Shown: in pieces, positions 39,009 to 48,814 of the stretch
Layout: each line of letters starts with the position of its first letter
Numbering within the stretch: position 1 is the first letter of the stretch
From: Rhodovastum sp963714255
Lineage (GTDB): Bacteria > Pseudomonadota > Alphaproteobacteria > Acetobacterales > Acetobacteraceae
Direction of reading: 5' to 3'
NCBI GenBank assembly: GCA_963714255.1
Contig: CAVQNU010000031.1
Location: 123,684 to 187,683, forward strand
DNA: 64,000 nucleotides
Made by a program: the position numbers and the translations under genes
Notes under the pieces: model-generated
The model's input: only the letters and a program-made list of their open reading frames with translations
What the model was told of the DNA's origin: nothing
Database searches by the model: none

Positions 39009-39884
39009 ATGACGACAGGTTTCATCGGCCTGGGCGGCATGGGGGCGGCAATGGCGGCCAACCTGGTCCGTGCCGGCCAGGTTGTGCGTGTCTGGAACCG
39101 CTCCCCAGGTCCGGTCGCGGCCTTGGTGGCACAGGGCGCGGAAGCAGCCGCCAGCCCGGCCGAGGCGGCGCAGGCCGAGGTGCTGTTCTCCATGCTGGCC
39201 GACGACACGGCAACGCGCTTGGCGATCGTGGACGCAGGCGCGCTTGACGCACTCCCGGCTGGTGCTGTGCATGTCAACATGGCAACGGTGTCAGTGGCCT
39301 TCGCTCGCGAGATGGCTGCCCTGCACGCCGGGCGCGGTGTCGGCTATGTCGCCGCACCGGTGCTCGGCCGGCCCGACATGGCCGCCGCCGGCAAGCTGAA
39401 CATCCTGGCCGCCGGTCCCACCGGCCTGATCAACCGGGTCCAGCCCTTGCTGGATGCAATCGGCCAGAAGACCTGGCGCTTCGGCGAACAGCCCGAGCAG
39501 GCGAACGCGGTGAAGCTGGCGGCCAATTTCATGATCGCCAGCGCGATCGAGGCGATGGCCGAAGCCTCCACCCTGGCCGCCGGCTTCGGCGTTCCCCCGG
39601 GCGCCTTCCTGGACATGATCGCGGCCACGCTATTCGCCGCCCCGGTCTACAAGGGCTACGGCACCCTGATCGCCGAGCGGCGTTTCGTGCCGGCCGGCTT
39701 CAAGATGACGCTCGGCCTCAAGGATATCAGGCTGGCGCTGGAGGCGGCCGAGGCCGCGCATGTGCCGTTGCCGTTCGCCGGCGTGCTGAAGGACAACCTG
39801 CTCGACGGCATCGCCCATGGCGGGGCGAACAGCGACTGGGCGGCGCTCGCGCAGGTCGCGGTCAGGCGGGCGGGCCAGGGATAG
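39009..39884 (+). CDS. NAD(P)-dependent oxidoreductase, beta-hydroxyacid dehydrogenase family
   Basis: The 291-residue product has an N-terminal Rossmann motif (TTGFIGLGGMGAAMAANLVR), the substrate loop VLGRPDMAAAGKLNILAAG and the catalytic lysine helix AVKLAANFMIASAIEAMAEA typical of 3-hydroxyisobutyrate dehydrogenase and GlyR-type succinic-semialdehyde reductases. The exact substrate is open. The start at 39009 has AAGGAGAAGAAGC upstream. Confidence 0.88.
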   Translation: MTTGFIGLGGMGAAMAANLVRAGQVVRVWNRSPGPVAALVAQGAEAAASPAEAAQAEVLFSMLADDTATRLAIVDAGALDALPAGAVHVNMATVSVAFAREMAALHAGRGVGYVAAPVLGRPDMAAAGKLNILAAGPTGLINRVQPLLDAIGQKTWRFGEQPEQANAVKLAANFMIASAIEAMAEASTLAAGFGVPPGAFLDMIAATLFAAPVYKGYGTLIAERRFVPAGFKMTLGLKDIRLALEAAEAAHVPLPFAGVLKDNLLDGIAHGGANSDWAALAQVAVRRAGQG

Positions 39885-39885
39885 G

Positions 39886-40122
39886 GGAAGGAAGGCCAGG
39901 GCTTTGCCCTGGACCCACCAAGGGCCGAGAGGCCCTTGGAACCCATTACTTTTAGCAGTTGTTTTGAGAGGCGGGTTGGGTGTTGAACCGGTTCACCGCC
40001 TCCCTCCCCTCTCAAAACAACTGCGAAAGTAGCGGGGTCAAGGGGGCAACGGCCCGGTCGTGCCGAAGGCGCGCTCCGCGCGGGGCGGGTCCAGGGCAGA
40101 ACCCTGGCCTTGCTTCCTTTAC
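39886..40122. repeat. Composite palindromic repeat, copy 8, with nested 17-bp inverted repeat
   Basis: The outer arms are of the GAAGGAAGGCCAGGGC type and an internal hairpin ACCAAGGGCCGAGAGGCCCT follows. In the centre a second, unrelated inverted repeat GCAGTTGTTTTGAGAGG (39955-39971) pairs exactly with 40008-40024. The right arm carries an extra palindrome GGCGCGCTCCGCGC. It is the longest copy in the window and looks like a repeat inside a repeat. Confidence 0.85.
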
Positions 40123-40272
40123 CCGATTGCCCTGACACGACTGGCCGGCGTTCTTAACGCCGTGGTGGATGATGCACAGGGGGCACGTAATTGTCCGACA
40201 CGCATGTTCCCGACGCCCGGGTGAAACTGAAAGGACTTTGCCCCGCACGACCATTCTGAGGGGTCCCAAGCA

Positions 40273-42398
40273 TTGGGATCAGCCGTAACATCGCGCGGCA
40301 TCCGTCATAACAATGCAATCGCTTCCTATGACGACGAGGGTACCACCGAAGGTGCCCAACGGGTCGCCGGGAGCATCGTCGCAAGCCAGGCCAGTCTGGT
40401 GCTCGGACCGGCATTCAGCTTCCTGACCCTTGCCGCCGGGCCGGTCTACGCCGCCGCCGGACTCGCGGTACTGCCGACCACGGCGACCGCGGATTCGATC
40501 ACCCGCAACCCGACGACGTTTCGCGTCATCTTCAAGAACAGCGCGCAGGGTGAACTGCTGGCCACCTATCTCAGCCGCGTTCTCGGCCTCCGCTACGCCG
40601 CGGTTATTGCGGTTGACGACGGCTATGGCCGCACCCTTCAGGCCGGCTTCGAGAGTGCCGCGAACCGGCTCGGCATTGCCGCGGACTATTTCTTTTTCAA
40701 AACGCCGGCGGACGCCGACCAGGCCGTGCAAAGCGCAGCGGCCGATCCGTCGCGACCGGCGGTGGCGCTGATGATGCTCGACGCCGATGCCGCGCGGATC
40801 CTGACGATGCTGCGCCGGCTCGGGGTGAAGGCGCCGGTTCTCGGCGGGGATGCCCTGGGGGACGAGATCATCAGCGAACGCCTGGCCGCCGAGCCGGAGG
40901 AACAGCGCCAGCGCGGATCGCTCACCGACGGGCTCTACGCGATCTCGCCGATGATCCTGGATTCGGCCAACGCCGAAACCCTGGCGTTCGCCGCACGGTT
41001 CCGCGCCCGCTTCGGCCACGACCCGCTCTGGCAGTCGGTGACCGGCTGCGACGCGGCGCGCCTTGCGATAGCCGCCGCCCGCGCCGCCGCCGCCCAGGCC
41101 GCGACGGCGGAGCCGGCTTCGATGCGTGCGGCTGTGCTCGGCTTCCTGCGATCGCTGACCTCGCCATTGCAGGCGGTGCCCGGGCTGCTTGGGCCGATCT
41201 GGTTCGACCAGGATCGCGGCCGCGAGCAAGCGATCCGTATCGGCCGCTTCAACGCCGGCCGCTTCGAATCAGCGCCTTTGCAGATCGTTCCGGTAACCCT
41301 GCCGGCCGCCGCGGAGCTTGCATCCGGCGCGGTCTTCGAGATGCAGCCGCGGCGCTTCGCCCGGCTGCAGCGTGTCGTCTATACCGGCGCGTTCCTGAAC
41401 GACGTTCCGCATATCGACATCTCGCGGTCGAGCTTTGGCGCCGATTTCTATGTCTGGCTGCGCTTCGCCAGGAATGCGGAGCCGGACAGCCCGGACCCCA
41501 GCGACATCGCCTTCCCGAACATGCTGTCCGGCCGTTTCGCTCCCCGAGGTGCCGCGGAGTCGGTCGCGATGGCGGACGGAACCGGGTACCGGCTCTGGCG
41601 CGTGCAGGGCGAGTTCCGCACCGATTTCGACCTGCATGCCTTTCCCTTCGACCGGCAGGACCTGCAGCTGCGGTTCTTCAACGCCCGCGCCTCGTCGGAG
41701 CGTATCATCTACGCGCTCGACCGCCGGACACCACCGCCTACCGGGGGCCGGGTGCCTCCGCGCCGCAGGCCGCCGGGTTGACCTCCGGTGCCGCCGCCGC
41801 AAGTCCCATGCCGCCGCCGCGCCTGGCGGCCGCCGGGACGCTTGTTTCCCCGGCGGCCTTTGACGGTCTGACGCAGTGGACTCCGCTGGGCGCGCATGAA
41901 CGGCGCGACATTCTCGTCACCAATTCCGTCCTCGGCGATCTGCGCCGGGTCGGCCTCGAAACGCCGCGCGAACTGTCGGGCTTCCTGGTGGCGATCGATC
42001 TGGAGCGCCGCACCACCGCGGTGCTGGTGAAGCTGCTGCTGCCGCTGCTGCTGATGACTATCGTGATGCACACCACCCCACATTTCCCCGTGGCCCTCAC
42101 CAAGGAAAAGGTGACGGTGGCGATCACCGCCGCCCTGTCGGGCGCGGTGTTCCTGTCCGCGATCAACAGCCAGCTCGGCGGCGTCGGCTACACGATCGCG
42201 ATCGCGTATGTGTTCTATGTGTTCTTCGCGCTCGGCCTGCTGTGCGTCGTTTACGTCACGGGTTTCGAGGCGCTACGCCTCGGTGGACGGGCGACGGCGG
42301 CCAGCCGGCTCGAGCATGTCATGCGGCTTGGGTTCCTGCTGGCTGTGGCGGCGACGGCCGTCGGCACGCTCCTGCTTTACCGCACCGGCGACGCCTGA
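40273..42398 (+). pseudogene. Periplasmic-binding-protein / pentameric ligand-gated ion channel fusion, frameshifted and possibly 5'-truncated
   Basis: The first part (to about base 41270) is a type I periplasmic-binding domain: SYDDEGTTEGAQRVAGSIVA, SLVLGPAFSF, AAVIAVDDGYGRTLQAGFES. Then comes a Cys-loop-type extracellular beta domain (YTGAFLNDVPHIDISRSSFG; FPFDRQDLQLRFF is the Pro-loop), and four membrane helices: M1 LVKLLLPLLLMTIVM, M2 KVTVAITAALSGAVFLSAI, M3 AYVFYVFFALGLLCVV, M4 GFLLAVAATAVGTLLLY. The frame changes at about 41722-41727, where one base seems missing, and continues as DTTAYRGPG to 42398. The TTG start enters in mid-domain with no signal peptide, so the first 60-80 residues may be lost. 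Confidence 0.78.
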
Positions 42399-42631
42399 AC
42401 CGGACGGTTGCGGGGAACCCCGGCGGCACGGGCCGCCGGCGCGCCCGGCCGGCCGCGGCGTGCGCCTTGCCGTCCGCATGCCGTTCGGCGTGCCGGGGAC
42501 GGCCGGCCCGCAGCCACCGCAGGTCGCGGACAGTTGTGCAGCACCGGCCGAGCCTTCTCGGGAATGACATCCTGCGCCAGCCGCGGTCGGATATACCCAC
42601 GAGGCAGCATGCGGCACACGGGAGATGAACC

Positions 42632-42868
42632 ATGAGCGACGAACACGCGGAACTCGACCAATTGCAGAGCACCTACAAGGAAGCCGTCGACAAGTGGGTC
42701 GCCGCCATCCGGGCCGAAGAGGCGCTCGCGTCGGTCCACCACACGGTGGCCGAAGTCGACATCTGGGAAAATGCCCATTTCCTGGCCGAAGAGGCCCGCG
42801 CCGCCGCCGAGGCCGCGAAGGCCGCCTACGAGGGCGCCCTGCGGTCACGCTTCTTCGGCTTCGACTGA
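42632..42868 (+). CDS. Small alpha-helical hypothetical protein
   Basis: A 78-residue acidic protein with GGAGATGAACC before the ATG. It is almost wholly helical, with heptad-like patterning (ELDQLQSTYKEAVDKWVAAI, EEARAAAEAAKAAYEGAL). It is not recognised as a known family. Size, ribosome site and a following terminator support a real gene. Confidence 0.7.
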   Translation: MSDEHAELDQLQSTYKEAVDKWVAAIRAEEALASVHHTVAEVDIWENAHFLAEEARAAAEAAKAAYEGALRSRFFGFD

Positions 42869-42896
42869 TCCCGCGCAAGCCTGGTTCAAAGATCGC

Positions 42897-42930
42897 CGCC
42901 GGAACGCAAGCCCAAGCTCACGTTCCGGCG
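42897..42930. terminator. Hairpin terminator after the small helical protein
   Basis: CGCCGGAACG (42897-42906) pairs with CGTTCCGGCG (42921-42930) across a 14-base loop and is followed by TTTCC. It lies between two convergent genes and could serve both. Confidence 0.6.
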
Positions 42931-42950
42931 TTTCCTGCTGTCGAGCCCGG

Positions 42951-43346
42951 TTATTCCGTGGTCGCTCCGTCGAAATGCTCCTCGGTCGCCTCGGCCTCGG
43001 CCTTGGTGGCGCGCACCACGCCTTCGGCATGCTCGGGTGGTCCGTAAATCGTGTAAAGCCGCAGCGGCTTTTCACCGGTGTTGATCACGTTATGACGCGC
43101 CCCGGCGGGCACGATGATCGCGTCGTCGCGCTTGATCTTCGTGGCAACGCCATCGATCACCACCTCGCCCTTGCCCTTTTCGATGCGGAAGAACTGGTCG
43201 TGGTCGACATGGACTTCTTCGCCGATGTCCTCGCCGGGGTTGAGGGACATCAGTACCAATTGAAGGTACTTGCCGGTGTAGACGACCCGCCGGAAGTCAT
43301 GATTATCCTCGGTCAGGTCCTCAATATCGTCGATGAAGCCTTTCAT
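42951..43346 (-). CDS. Cupin-domain protein
   Basis: A 131-residue single cupin. Motif 1 is NPGEDIGEEVHVDHDQFFRI, in which the metal-ligand His and Glu are replaceable (EEVHVDHDQF), and motif 2 is IIVPAGARHNVINTG. It starts MKGFIDDIEDLTEDNHDFRR at 43346. The family includes mannose-6-phosphate isomerase-like cupins; the substrate is unknown. Confidence 0.85.
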   Translation of the reverse strand: MKGFIDDIEDLTEDNHDFRRVVYTGKYLQLVLMSLNPGEDIGEEVHVDHDQFFRIEKGKGEVVIDGVATKIKRDDAIIVPAGARHNVINTGEKPLRLYTIYGPPEHAEGVVRATKAEAEATEEHFDGATTE

Positions 43347-43424
43347 TATGATCCTCGCTGATGTTGGCGCCCGACACGCTAGAAGCCGAACGGGACCAGA
43401 AGTCAAACGGCATGAAAATGACAG

Positions 43425-44198
43425 CTAGCCGGCTGTCGCCACCAGGAATAGCCGCCGGAACGGTAGCAGCGTCGTGCCGTCCGGGCGGCGCGGATAGGCC
43501 GGAGCGAGCGCCGCACGGTAGGCGTCGATAAAGCCCGGCCGCAGCTCCGCCGGCAGAGCATCGAGGAACGGGCGCAGGCTGGTGCCCATGGCCCATTGCA
43601 CCACCGCATCCTCGCCGTGCAGGGCGTGCAGGTAGATGGTCTCCCACAGATCGAGCGTGGCGCAATGCGGTCGCAACAGGTCCCAATAGGCGCCGGGCGG
43701 CAGGATCGCCGGCGCCGAAACCACGCCTTCGAGCAGCGCCGCCCAGGGACCTTGCGCGGCCACCTCATGCTGCAGCGTGCGGATCGGCGCGTCGTGCATG
43801 GCGGGCATCTGCACCGCCAGCACCCCGCCCGGGGCAAGCGCCGCGAGCAGGCGCGGGAACAGCGCCGCGTGGCCATCCACCCAGTGCAGCGCGGCATTGG
43901 AATACAGCAAATCCGGCTTCTGCTCCGGCGCCCAGGCGGCGATATCGGCCTGGGCGAAGGCGCAGTCCGGCGCGGCTTGGCGGGCGCGCGCCAGCATCGG
44001 CGCCGAGCCGTCGATGCCGGTCACGCGCGCGGCCGGAAACCGCCGCTTGAGAATGGCGGTGACGTTGCCGGCACCGCAGCCCAGATCAACCACAAGCGCG
44101 GGTGCCGCGAGCGGCACGCGGGCCAGCAGGTCGAGCGCCGGACGCAGGCGCTCGTCGCCATACTGCAAGTAAAGCGCGGGGTCCCACTGCATGGCCAT
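43425..44198 (-). CDS. tam: Trans-aconitate 2-methyltransferase
   Basis: SAM-dependent enzyme that methylates trans-aconitate, a toxic by-product of the TCA cycle. The 257-residue protein has the family start MAMQWDPALYLQYGDERLRP, the SAM loop VVDLGCGAGNVTAILKRRFP, GIDGSAPMLARAR, YSNAALHWVDGH and the C-terminal LRPFLDALPAELRPGF. It is a single gene between a cupin and leuA. Confidence 0.9.
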   Translation of the reverse strand: MAMQWDPALYLQYGDERLRPALDLLARVPLAAPALVVDLGCGAGNVTAILKRRFPAARVTGIDGSAPMLARARQAAPDCAFAQADIAAWAPEQKPDLLYSNAALHWVDGHAALFPRLLAALAPGGVLAVQMPAMHDAPIRTLQHEVAAQGPWAALLEGVVSAPAILPPGAYWDLLRPHCATLDLWETIYLHALHGEDAVVQWAMGTSLRPFLDALPAELRPGFIDAYRAALAPAYPRRPDGTTLLPFRRLFLVATAG

Positions 44199-44236
44199 GG
44201 TCCTTTCCCTGTCAGGCCGGCACCCCGCGCTCCGGT

Positions 44237-45812
44237 TTACGCCGACAGCGCCTCCGGCTCGGTCCGCTCGCGCTTGACCAGCAGCTTGTTCAGCGCGTGC
44301 ACATAGGCGCGCGCCGAGGCAACGATCGTGTCGGTATCCGCCCCCTGCCCGTCCACCAGCTTGCCGTCTTCCTCCAGCCGCACGGTGACCTTCGCCTGCG
44401 CGTCGGTGCCTTCGGTAACGGCGCCCACCGAATACAGCCGCAGCGTGGACTCATGCGGGAACAGCTGGCGGATGGCGATGAAGGTGGCGTCCACCGGGCC
44501 GTCGCCGACCGATGTCGTGCTGTGCACGGTACCGTCTATTTCCAGCTCCAGCGCCGCGCTGGGCTTGGTGCGGCTGCCCGCATGCACGTCCAGGGAAACG
44601 AAGCGGATGCGGGTGTGGTCGCGCATCACCTCGTCGTCCACCAGGGCGGAGATGTCTTCGTCGTAGACAATCTTTTTTCGGTCGGCCAGGTCCTTGAAAC
44701 GGCGGAACGCGTCGTTCAGCTGGTTATCGCCGATCTCGCCATAGCCCAGGGCGCGCAGCTTGTCGCGGAAGGCGGCGCGGCCGGAGTGCTTGCCCATCAC
44801 CAGGTTAGACTTGGTCCAGCCCACGCTTTCCGGCGTCATGATTTCGTACGTGGCGGCGTTTTTCAGTACGCCGTCCTGATGGATGCCGCTTTCGTGCGCA
44901 AACGCGTTGCGGCCGACGATCGCTTTGTTGGGCTGCACGTCAAAGCCGGTGATGGTGGACAGCAGGCGCGAGGTTTTCAGGATTTTTTCGGTGACGATGT
45001 TCGGCTTGCATGGCACCGCGTCCGGGCGGGTGCGCAGCGCCATGACGATTTCCTCCAGCGCCGCATTGCCGGCGCGCTCGCCGATGCCGTTGATAGTGCA
45101 CTCGATCTGCCGCACGCCCGCCCGCACCGCGGCAATGGTGTTGGCCACACCCAGGCCCAGGTCGTTGTGGTTGTGCGCGGAAAAAATCACCCGCTCGGCG
45201 CCCGGCACCCGCTCGCGCAGCATGGTGAAGATGCGGGCGATGTCCTCGGGCAGGGCATAGCCGACCGTATCCGGAATATTGATGGTGGTGGCGCCCGCCG
45301 CGATGGCGGCCTCGGTGCAGCGGCACAGGAAGTCGGGATCGGTGCGGCTGCCGTCCTCGGCCGACCATTCGAACGTCGTCGGTATACTGACGGGCCAGGG
45401 TGACGCTGTCGGTCACGGCCTGCAGCACCGCTTCCGGCTCCATGCGCAGCTTGTATTTCATGTGCAGCGCGCTGGTGCTGATGAAGGTGTGGATGCGCTT
45501 GCGCTCGGCCGGGGCCACCGCCTCGCCGGCGCGGATCACGTCGGCGCGGCCGGAGCGGGCCAGGCCGCAGATCACCGGCCCCTTCACCGTGGCGGCGATG
45601 GTCTGCACGCTTTCGAAGTCACCGGGCGAGGCGATCGGAAAACCGGCCTCGATCACATCCACGCCCAGCTCGGCCAGGGCCTCGGCCATGCGCAGTTTTT
45701 CCGCCAGGTTCATGGAGAACCCGGGCGACTGCTCGCCGTCGCGCAGAGTGGTGTCGAAAATGATGATGCGGGTGTCGTCCAGCTTGCCGAAGCTGGGATG
45801 GTCGATGGTCAT
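44237..45812 (-). pseudogene. leuA: 2-isopropylmalate synthase LeuA, frameshifted by one base
   Basis: First committed step of leucine synthesis. The N-terminal half (IIIFDTTLRDGEQSPGFSMN, AGFPIASPGDFESV) ends in RQYTDDV, and an extra base at 45372/45373 breaks the frame. Removing it gives DDVEWSAEDGSRTDPDFLCR and continues through IFSAHNHNDLGLGVANTIAA and AFAHESGIHQDGVLK to the regulatory domain (SVGAVTEGTDAQAKVTVRLE) and a stop at 44237. That is about 524 residues, the standard length. Both halves are conserved, so a read error or very recent mutation is likely. Confidence 0.93.
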
Positions 45813-45848
45813 GGGTCGGCGCTCCTGGAGAAAATGATCGACGTTCGC

Positions 45849-45866
45849 CTCAGGGGTACCCCTGAG
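45849..45866. promoter_or_regulatory. Perfect 18-bp palindrome upstream of leuA
   Basis: CTCAGGGGTACCCCTGAG lies 37 bases ahead of the leuA start in its leader. It could be a regulator site or a small RNA hairpin. No leucine-rich leader peptide or T-run was seen, so an attenuator cannot be claimed. Confidence 0.35.
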
Positions 45867-46020
45867 CGGTGACCGGCACGCAGCCGGAGATCACGCCCAG
45901 GGGCGGCTAAGTCGAAGAAGGAGGCGCAGCAGGCCACGCGCGGATGCGCGAGAAGGGCGGCCGGTGCTGGGTGCGCCATGAACCATATAACAACTTTACC
46001 GGCAGAGGCGGGCGGAAGCA

Positions 46021-46150
46021 AGAAGGAAGGCCAGGGCTCTGCCCCGGACCCGCCAAGGGCCGAGAGGCCCTTGGAACCCATTACTTATGTGACGGGGTCA
46101 AGGGGGCCACTGCCCCCTTGCGGGTCCAGGGCAGAGCCCTGGCCTTCCTT
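46021..46150. repeat. Palindromic interspersed repeat, copy 9
   Basis: A near complete copy: AAGGAAGGCCAGGGCTCTG, the CCAAGGGCCGAGAGGCCCTT module, the centre CATTACTTATGTGACGGGG, and the GGGGGCCACTGCCCCC module with the closing arm. It lies between the divergent leuA and the MBOAT gene. Confidence 0.9.
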
Positions 46151-46183
46151 GCCAACCCACCCACAACGATGACAGACCGCCCC

Positions 46184-47563
46184 ATGCTCTTCAGCTCAGT
46201 CACGTTCCTGTTCTACTTCCTCCCGGCGTTCCTGCTCGCCTACGCCGTGCTCCCCTGGGCCAATGGCGTGCTGCTGACGGGAAGTTTGTTGTTCTACGCC
46301 TGGGGCGACCCGGCACGGCTGCCGGTGCTGCTGGCCTGTATCCTGCTGAACTGGCGGTTCGGCCTGCTGGTCGGCCGTGGCTGGCCGGGCGCGCTCGCGC
46401 TTGGGGTTGCGGGCAATCTCGGCCTGCTGATCTGGTTCAAATATGCCGGGTTCCTGGCCACCCAGGCGGGCCTGGCCGCCGGCTTGGTCGGACTGCCCGC
46501 CCCGCCGGTGCCTGACATCCTGCTGCCGCTCGGCATTTCCTTCTTCACCTTCCAGGGCATCTCCTATCTGGCGGATGTGCGCCGCGGCGTGGTGCAGGCG
46601 CAGCCGAGCCTGCTGAAATTCGCCATGTACAAAGCGATGTTCCCGCCGCTGATCGCCGGCCCGATCGTCCGCTACGCCGTGGTCGCCGACCGGGTGGACC
46701 GCCGCCATGTCAGCATCGAAGCCCTCGAACGCGGGGTGGAGAGCTTCATCATCGGCCTGGCGCAGAAGGTGCTGGTGGCGAACACGCTGGCCGGGCCGGT
46801 GGACCATATTTTCGTCCTGCCGCCGGACCAGCTCGGGCCGGCAATCGCCTGGCTCGGCGCTTCCGGCTACGCGCTGCAGATATTTTTCGACTTCGCCGGC
46901 TACTCGAACATGGCGATCGGGCTCGGCCGCATGCTGGGCTTCGAGCTGCCGATCAACTTCGATCGCCCCTATGCTTCCCGCTCGGTGACCGAGTTCTGGC
47001 GCCGCTGGCACATCACCCTGTCCACCTGGTTCCGCGACTACGTCTATATCCCGCTCGGCGGCAACCGGCGCGGCCCGTGGCGCACCACGGCGAATTTGGT
47101 GACGGTGTTTCTGCTCTGTGGCCTGTGGCACGGCGCGAGCTGGAGCTTTGTCGTCTGGGGCCTGTATCACGGGCTGTTCCTGGTGCTGGAGCGGCTTGGG
47201 CTCGGGCGCCGGCTGGCGCACCTGCCGCTGGCGATGCAGCACGCCTATCTGGTGGTGGTGGTGGTCATCGGCTGGGTGCCATTTCGGGCGGATACGCTGG
47301 CGCATGCGGGCGAGGTGCTGCGCGCCATGGCGGGCACGGCGGGAGCGCACGCGGCCGCGGCCGGGCCGCTGCTCACCGGCAGCGTGGTGGCGGCGCTGGT
47401 CTGCGGCACGGTGCTGTCGGTTTGGCCGCGGGACCGCCCTGCCCTGCCCCGCTTTCTGCGCCCGCAGATGCTGCGCCAATGCGCCTGCCTGATGCTGGCG
47501 GTGCTGTCGGTCGCCTCGCTCGCGGCCGGCACCTACAACCCCTTCATCTATTTCCGGTTCTGA
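46184..47563 (+). CDS. MBOAT-family membrane O-acyltransferase (AlgI-like)
   Basis: Polytopic membrane protein of 459 residues. It begins MLFSSVTFLFYFLPAFLLAY, the usual AlgI-type start, and has the family core FWRRWHITLSTWFRDYVYIP and the catalytic histidine in CGLWHGASWSFVVWG. Such proteins pass acetyl groups across the membrane to a periplasmic SGNH partner for polysaccharide acetylation; the partner follows at once (TGATG overlap). An earlier ATG at 46169 is possible. The polymer that is modified is unknown. Confidence 0.9.
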   Translation: MLFSSVTFLFYFLPAFLLAYAVLPWANGVLLTGSLLFYAWGDPARLPVLLACILLNWRFGLLVGRGWPGALALGVAGNLGLLIWFKYAGFLATQAGLAAGLVGLPAPPVPDILLPLGISFFTFQGISYLADVRRGVVQAQPSLLKFAMYKAMFPPLIAGPIVRYAVVADRVDRRHVSIEALERGVESFIIGLAQKVLVANTLAGPVDHIFVLPPDQLGPAIAWLGASGYALQIFFDFAGYSNMAIGLGRMLGFELPINFDRPYASRSVTEFWRRWHITLSTWFRDYVYIPLGGNRRGPWRTTANLVTVFLLCGLWHGASWSFVVWGLYHGLFLVLERLGLGRRLAHLPLAMQHAYLVVVVVIGWVPFRADTLAHAGEVLRAMAGTAGAHAAAAGPLLTGSVVAALVCGTVLSVWPRDRPALPRFLRPQMLRQCACLMLAVLSVASLAAGTYNPFIYFRF

Positions 47564-48775
47564 TGTCTGCCACGACCAGCCTCGGCACCGGCCTTGGGCA
47601 GCTGCTCCGGTTATGGCGGCGCTGCGGCTGGTTCGTCCCCGGTTTTTTCGTTTTGCTCGCCCTGCCCTCGGTGGTGCAGATCGTCGGCCCCGCCGCCCCC
47701 GACATCCTGGTGGCCGAGAATCGCCGCGCCGCCCCGCCGCCCGCCTGGCCCCGCACGGCGGCCGAGGCGCTGCACCTGCCCGGGCAGGTCGATGCCTGGC
47801 TCGCCGACCGGTTCGGCCTGCGCAACACGCTGGTGCTGCTGAATGCGCGGGTGCGCTGGCTGGCGTTTGGCGAGGTTTCGTCCTCGCCAGATCTGGTGAT
47901 CGGGCGGCACGGCCGGTTTTTTCTCGGCGCGCATGCCGGCGCCAAGCCCAACTCGCTGATCACCCAGGTCTGCGACGCCGCCACGGCCGCGGGCGGGGTC
48001 GATCACGCGGCCGGCTCGATCCGCCGCGTTGTGGCCAGCGCCCGCGCCGCCGGGCTGGACCCGACCGTGCTGATCGTGCCCACCCCCGCCCGGCTCTATC
48101 CCGAGGACCTGCCCGACCGCCTCATCCCCGCCTGCACCGGGCACACCGCCCTCGGCGACGCGGTGGCCGCCGCACTCGCCGGCGAGCCGGTGATCTATCC
48201 GGTGGATGCGCTGCTGGCGCTGAAGGCACGCATGGCGGTGGTTCCGAAGCGGCATTTCCACTGGGCGGGCGAGGCGCCGCTGCGCATCGCCGAACTGGTC
48301 GCCGAGACACATTGGGGACTGAAGCGTAGCCTGGAGTTGCCGCTCGCACATGTGTCGCGTTCTTCGGACCTGAACTTCCTCGCCCCCGGCGCCGGCATGA
48401 CCGACATGATCGACGCGCCGCAGCGCCGCCCGGCCGGGGTTCGCAGTTGCCGCGCCGCCGGCTGCGCAGTGCCCGGCCTGCCGGACAACGCCGCCGCCCC
48501 GCTGGAAATCCACCGAAGGCCGGGGCCGGGCCGCGTGCTGATCATGGGGGATTCCTATGGCGACGAAATCGCGCCGGATTTTGTCGAGCAGTTCGGGGAC
48601 GTTCTGGCACATCCAGACCAATATCGTCCGCGCCATGCAGCATGAAAACAAGGTGGCGCTGGCCGCGGTGTTGCGTGCGCAGTTCCGCGGCGAGCGTGTG
48701 CTGATCGTTGTGCACGATTTCGGCACAACGGGCGATTTCGATCGCGTGGTCGGTGATGCGCTCGGGGTTGAGTAG
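47563..48775 (+). pseudogene. AlgJ/AlgX-like SGNH acetyltransferase, frameshifted near the 3' end
   Basis: Periplasmic partner of the MBOAT protein. It has an N-terminal membrane anchor (WFVPGFFVLLALPSVVQIVG), an SGNH-fold N-part (VDAWLADRFGLRNTLVLLNA; DLVIGRHGRFFLGAHAG), the HFHW motif (VVPKRHFHWAGEAPL) and the catalytic block MGDSYGDEI. At about 48602-48605 one extra base shifts the frame; correction gives FGDVWHIQTNIVRAM and continues to RVLIVVHDFGTTGDF with a stop at 48775, about 403 residues. Uncorrected, it stops at 48645. Confidence 0.8.
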
Positions 48776-48814
48776 GCCTGCGCCGCGGCGCCGCCCAGGC
48801 GGGCGAGGCGAGGC

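Noticed and set aside
41772..42398. Separate gene for the channel's membrane part
   Set aside because: It begins in the extracellular beta domain without a start signal; it is the continuation of the broken fusion gene.
45813..45960. Leucine leader-peptide attenuator before leuA
   Set aside because: No short ORF with a leucine run and no hairpin with a T-run; only an 18-bp palindrome is present.
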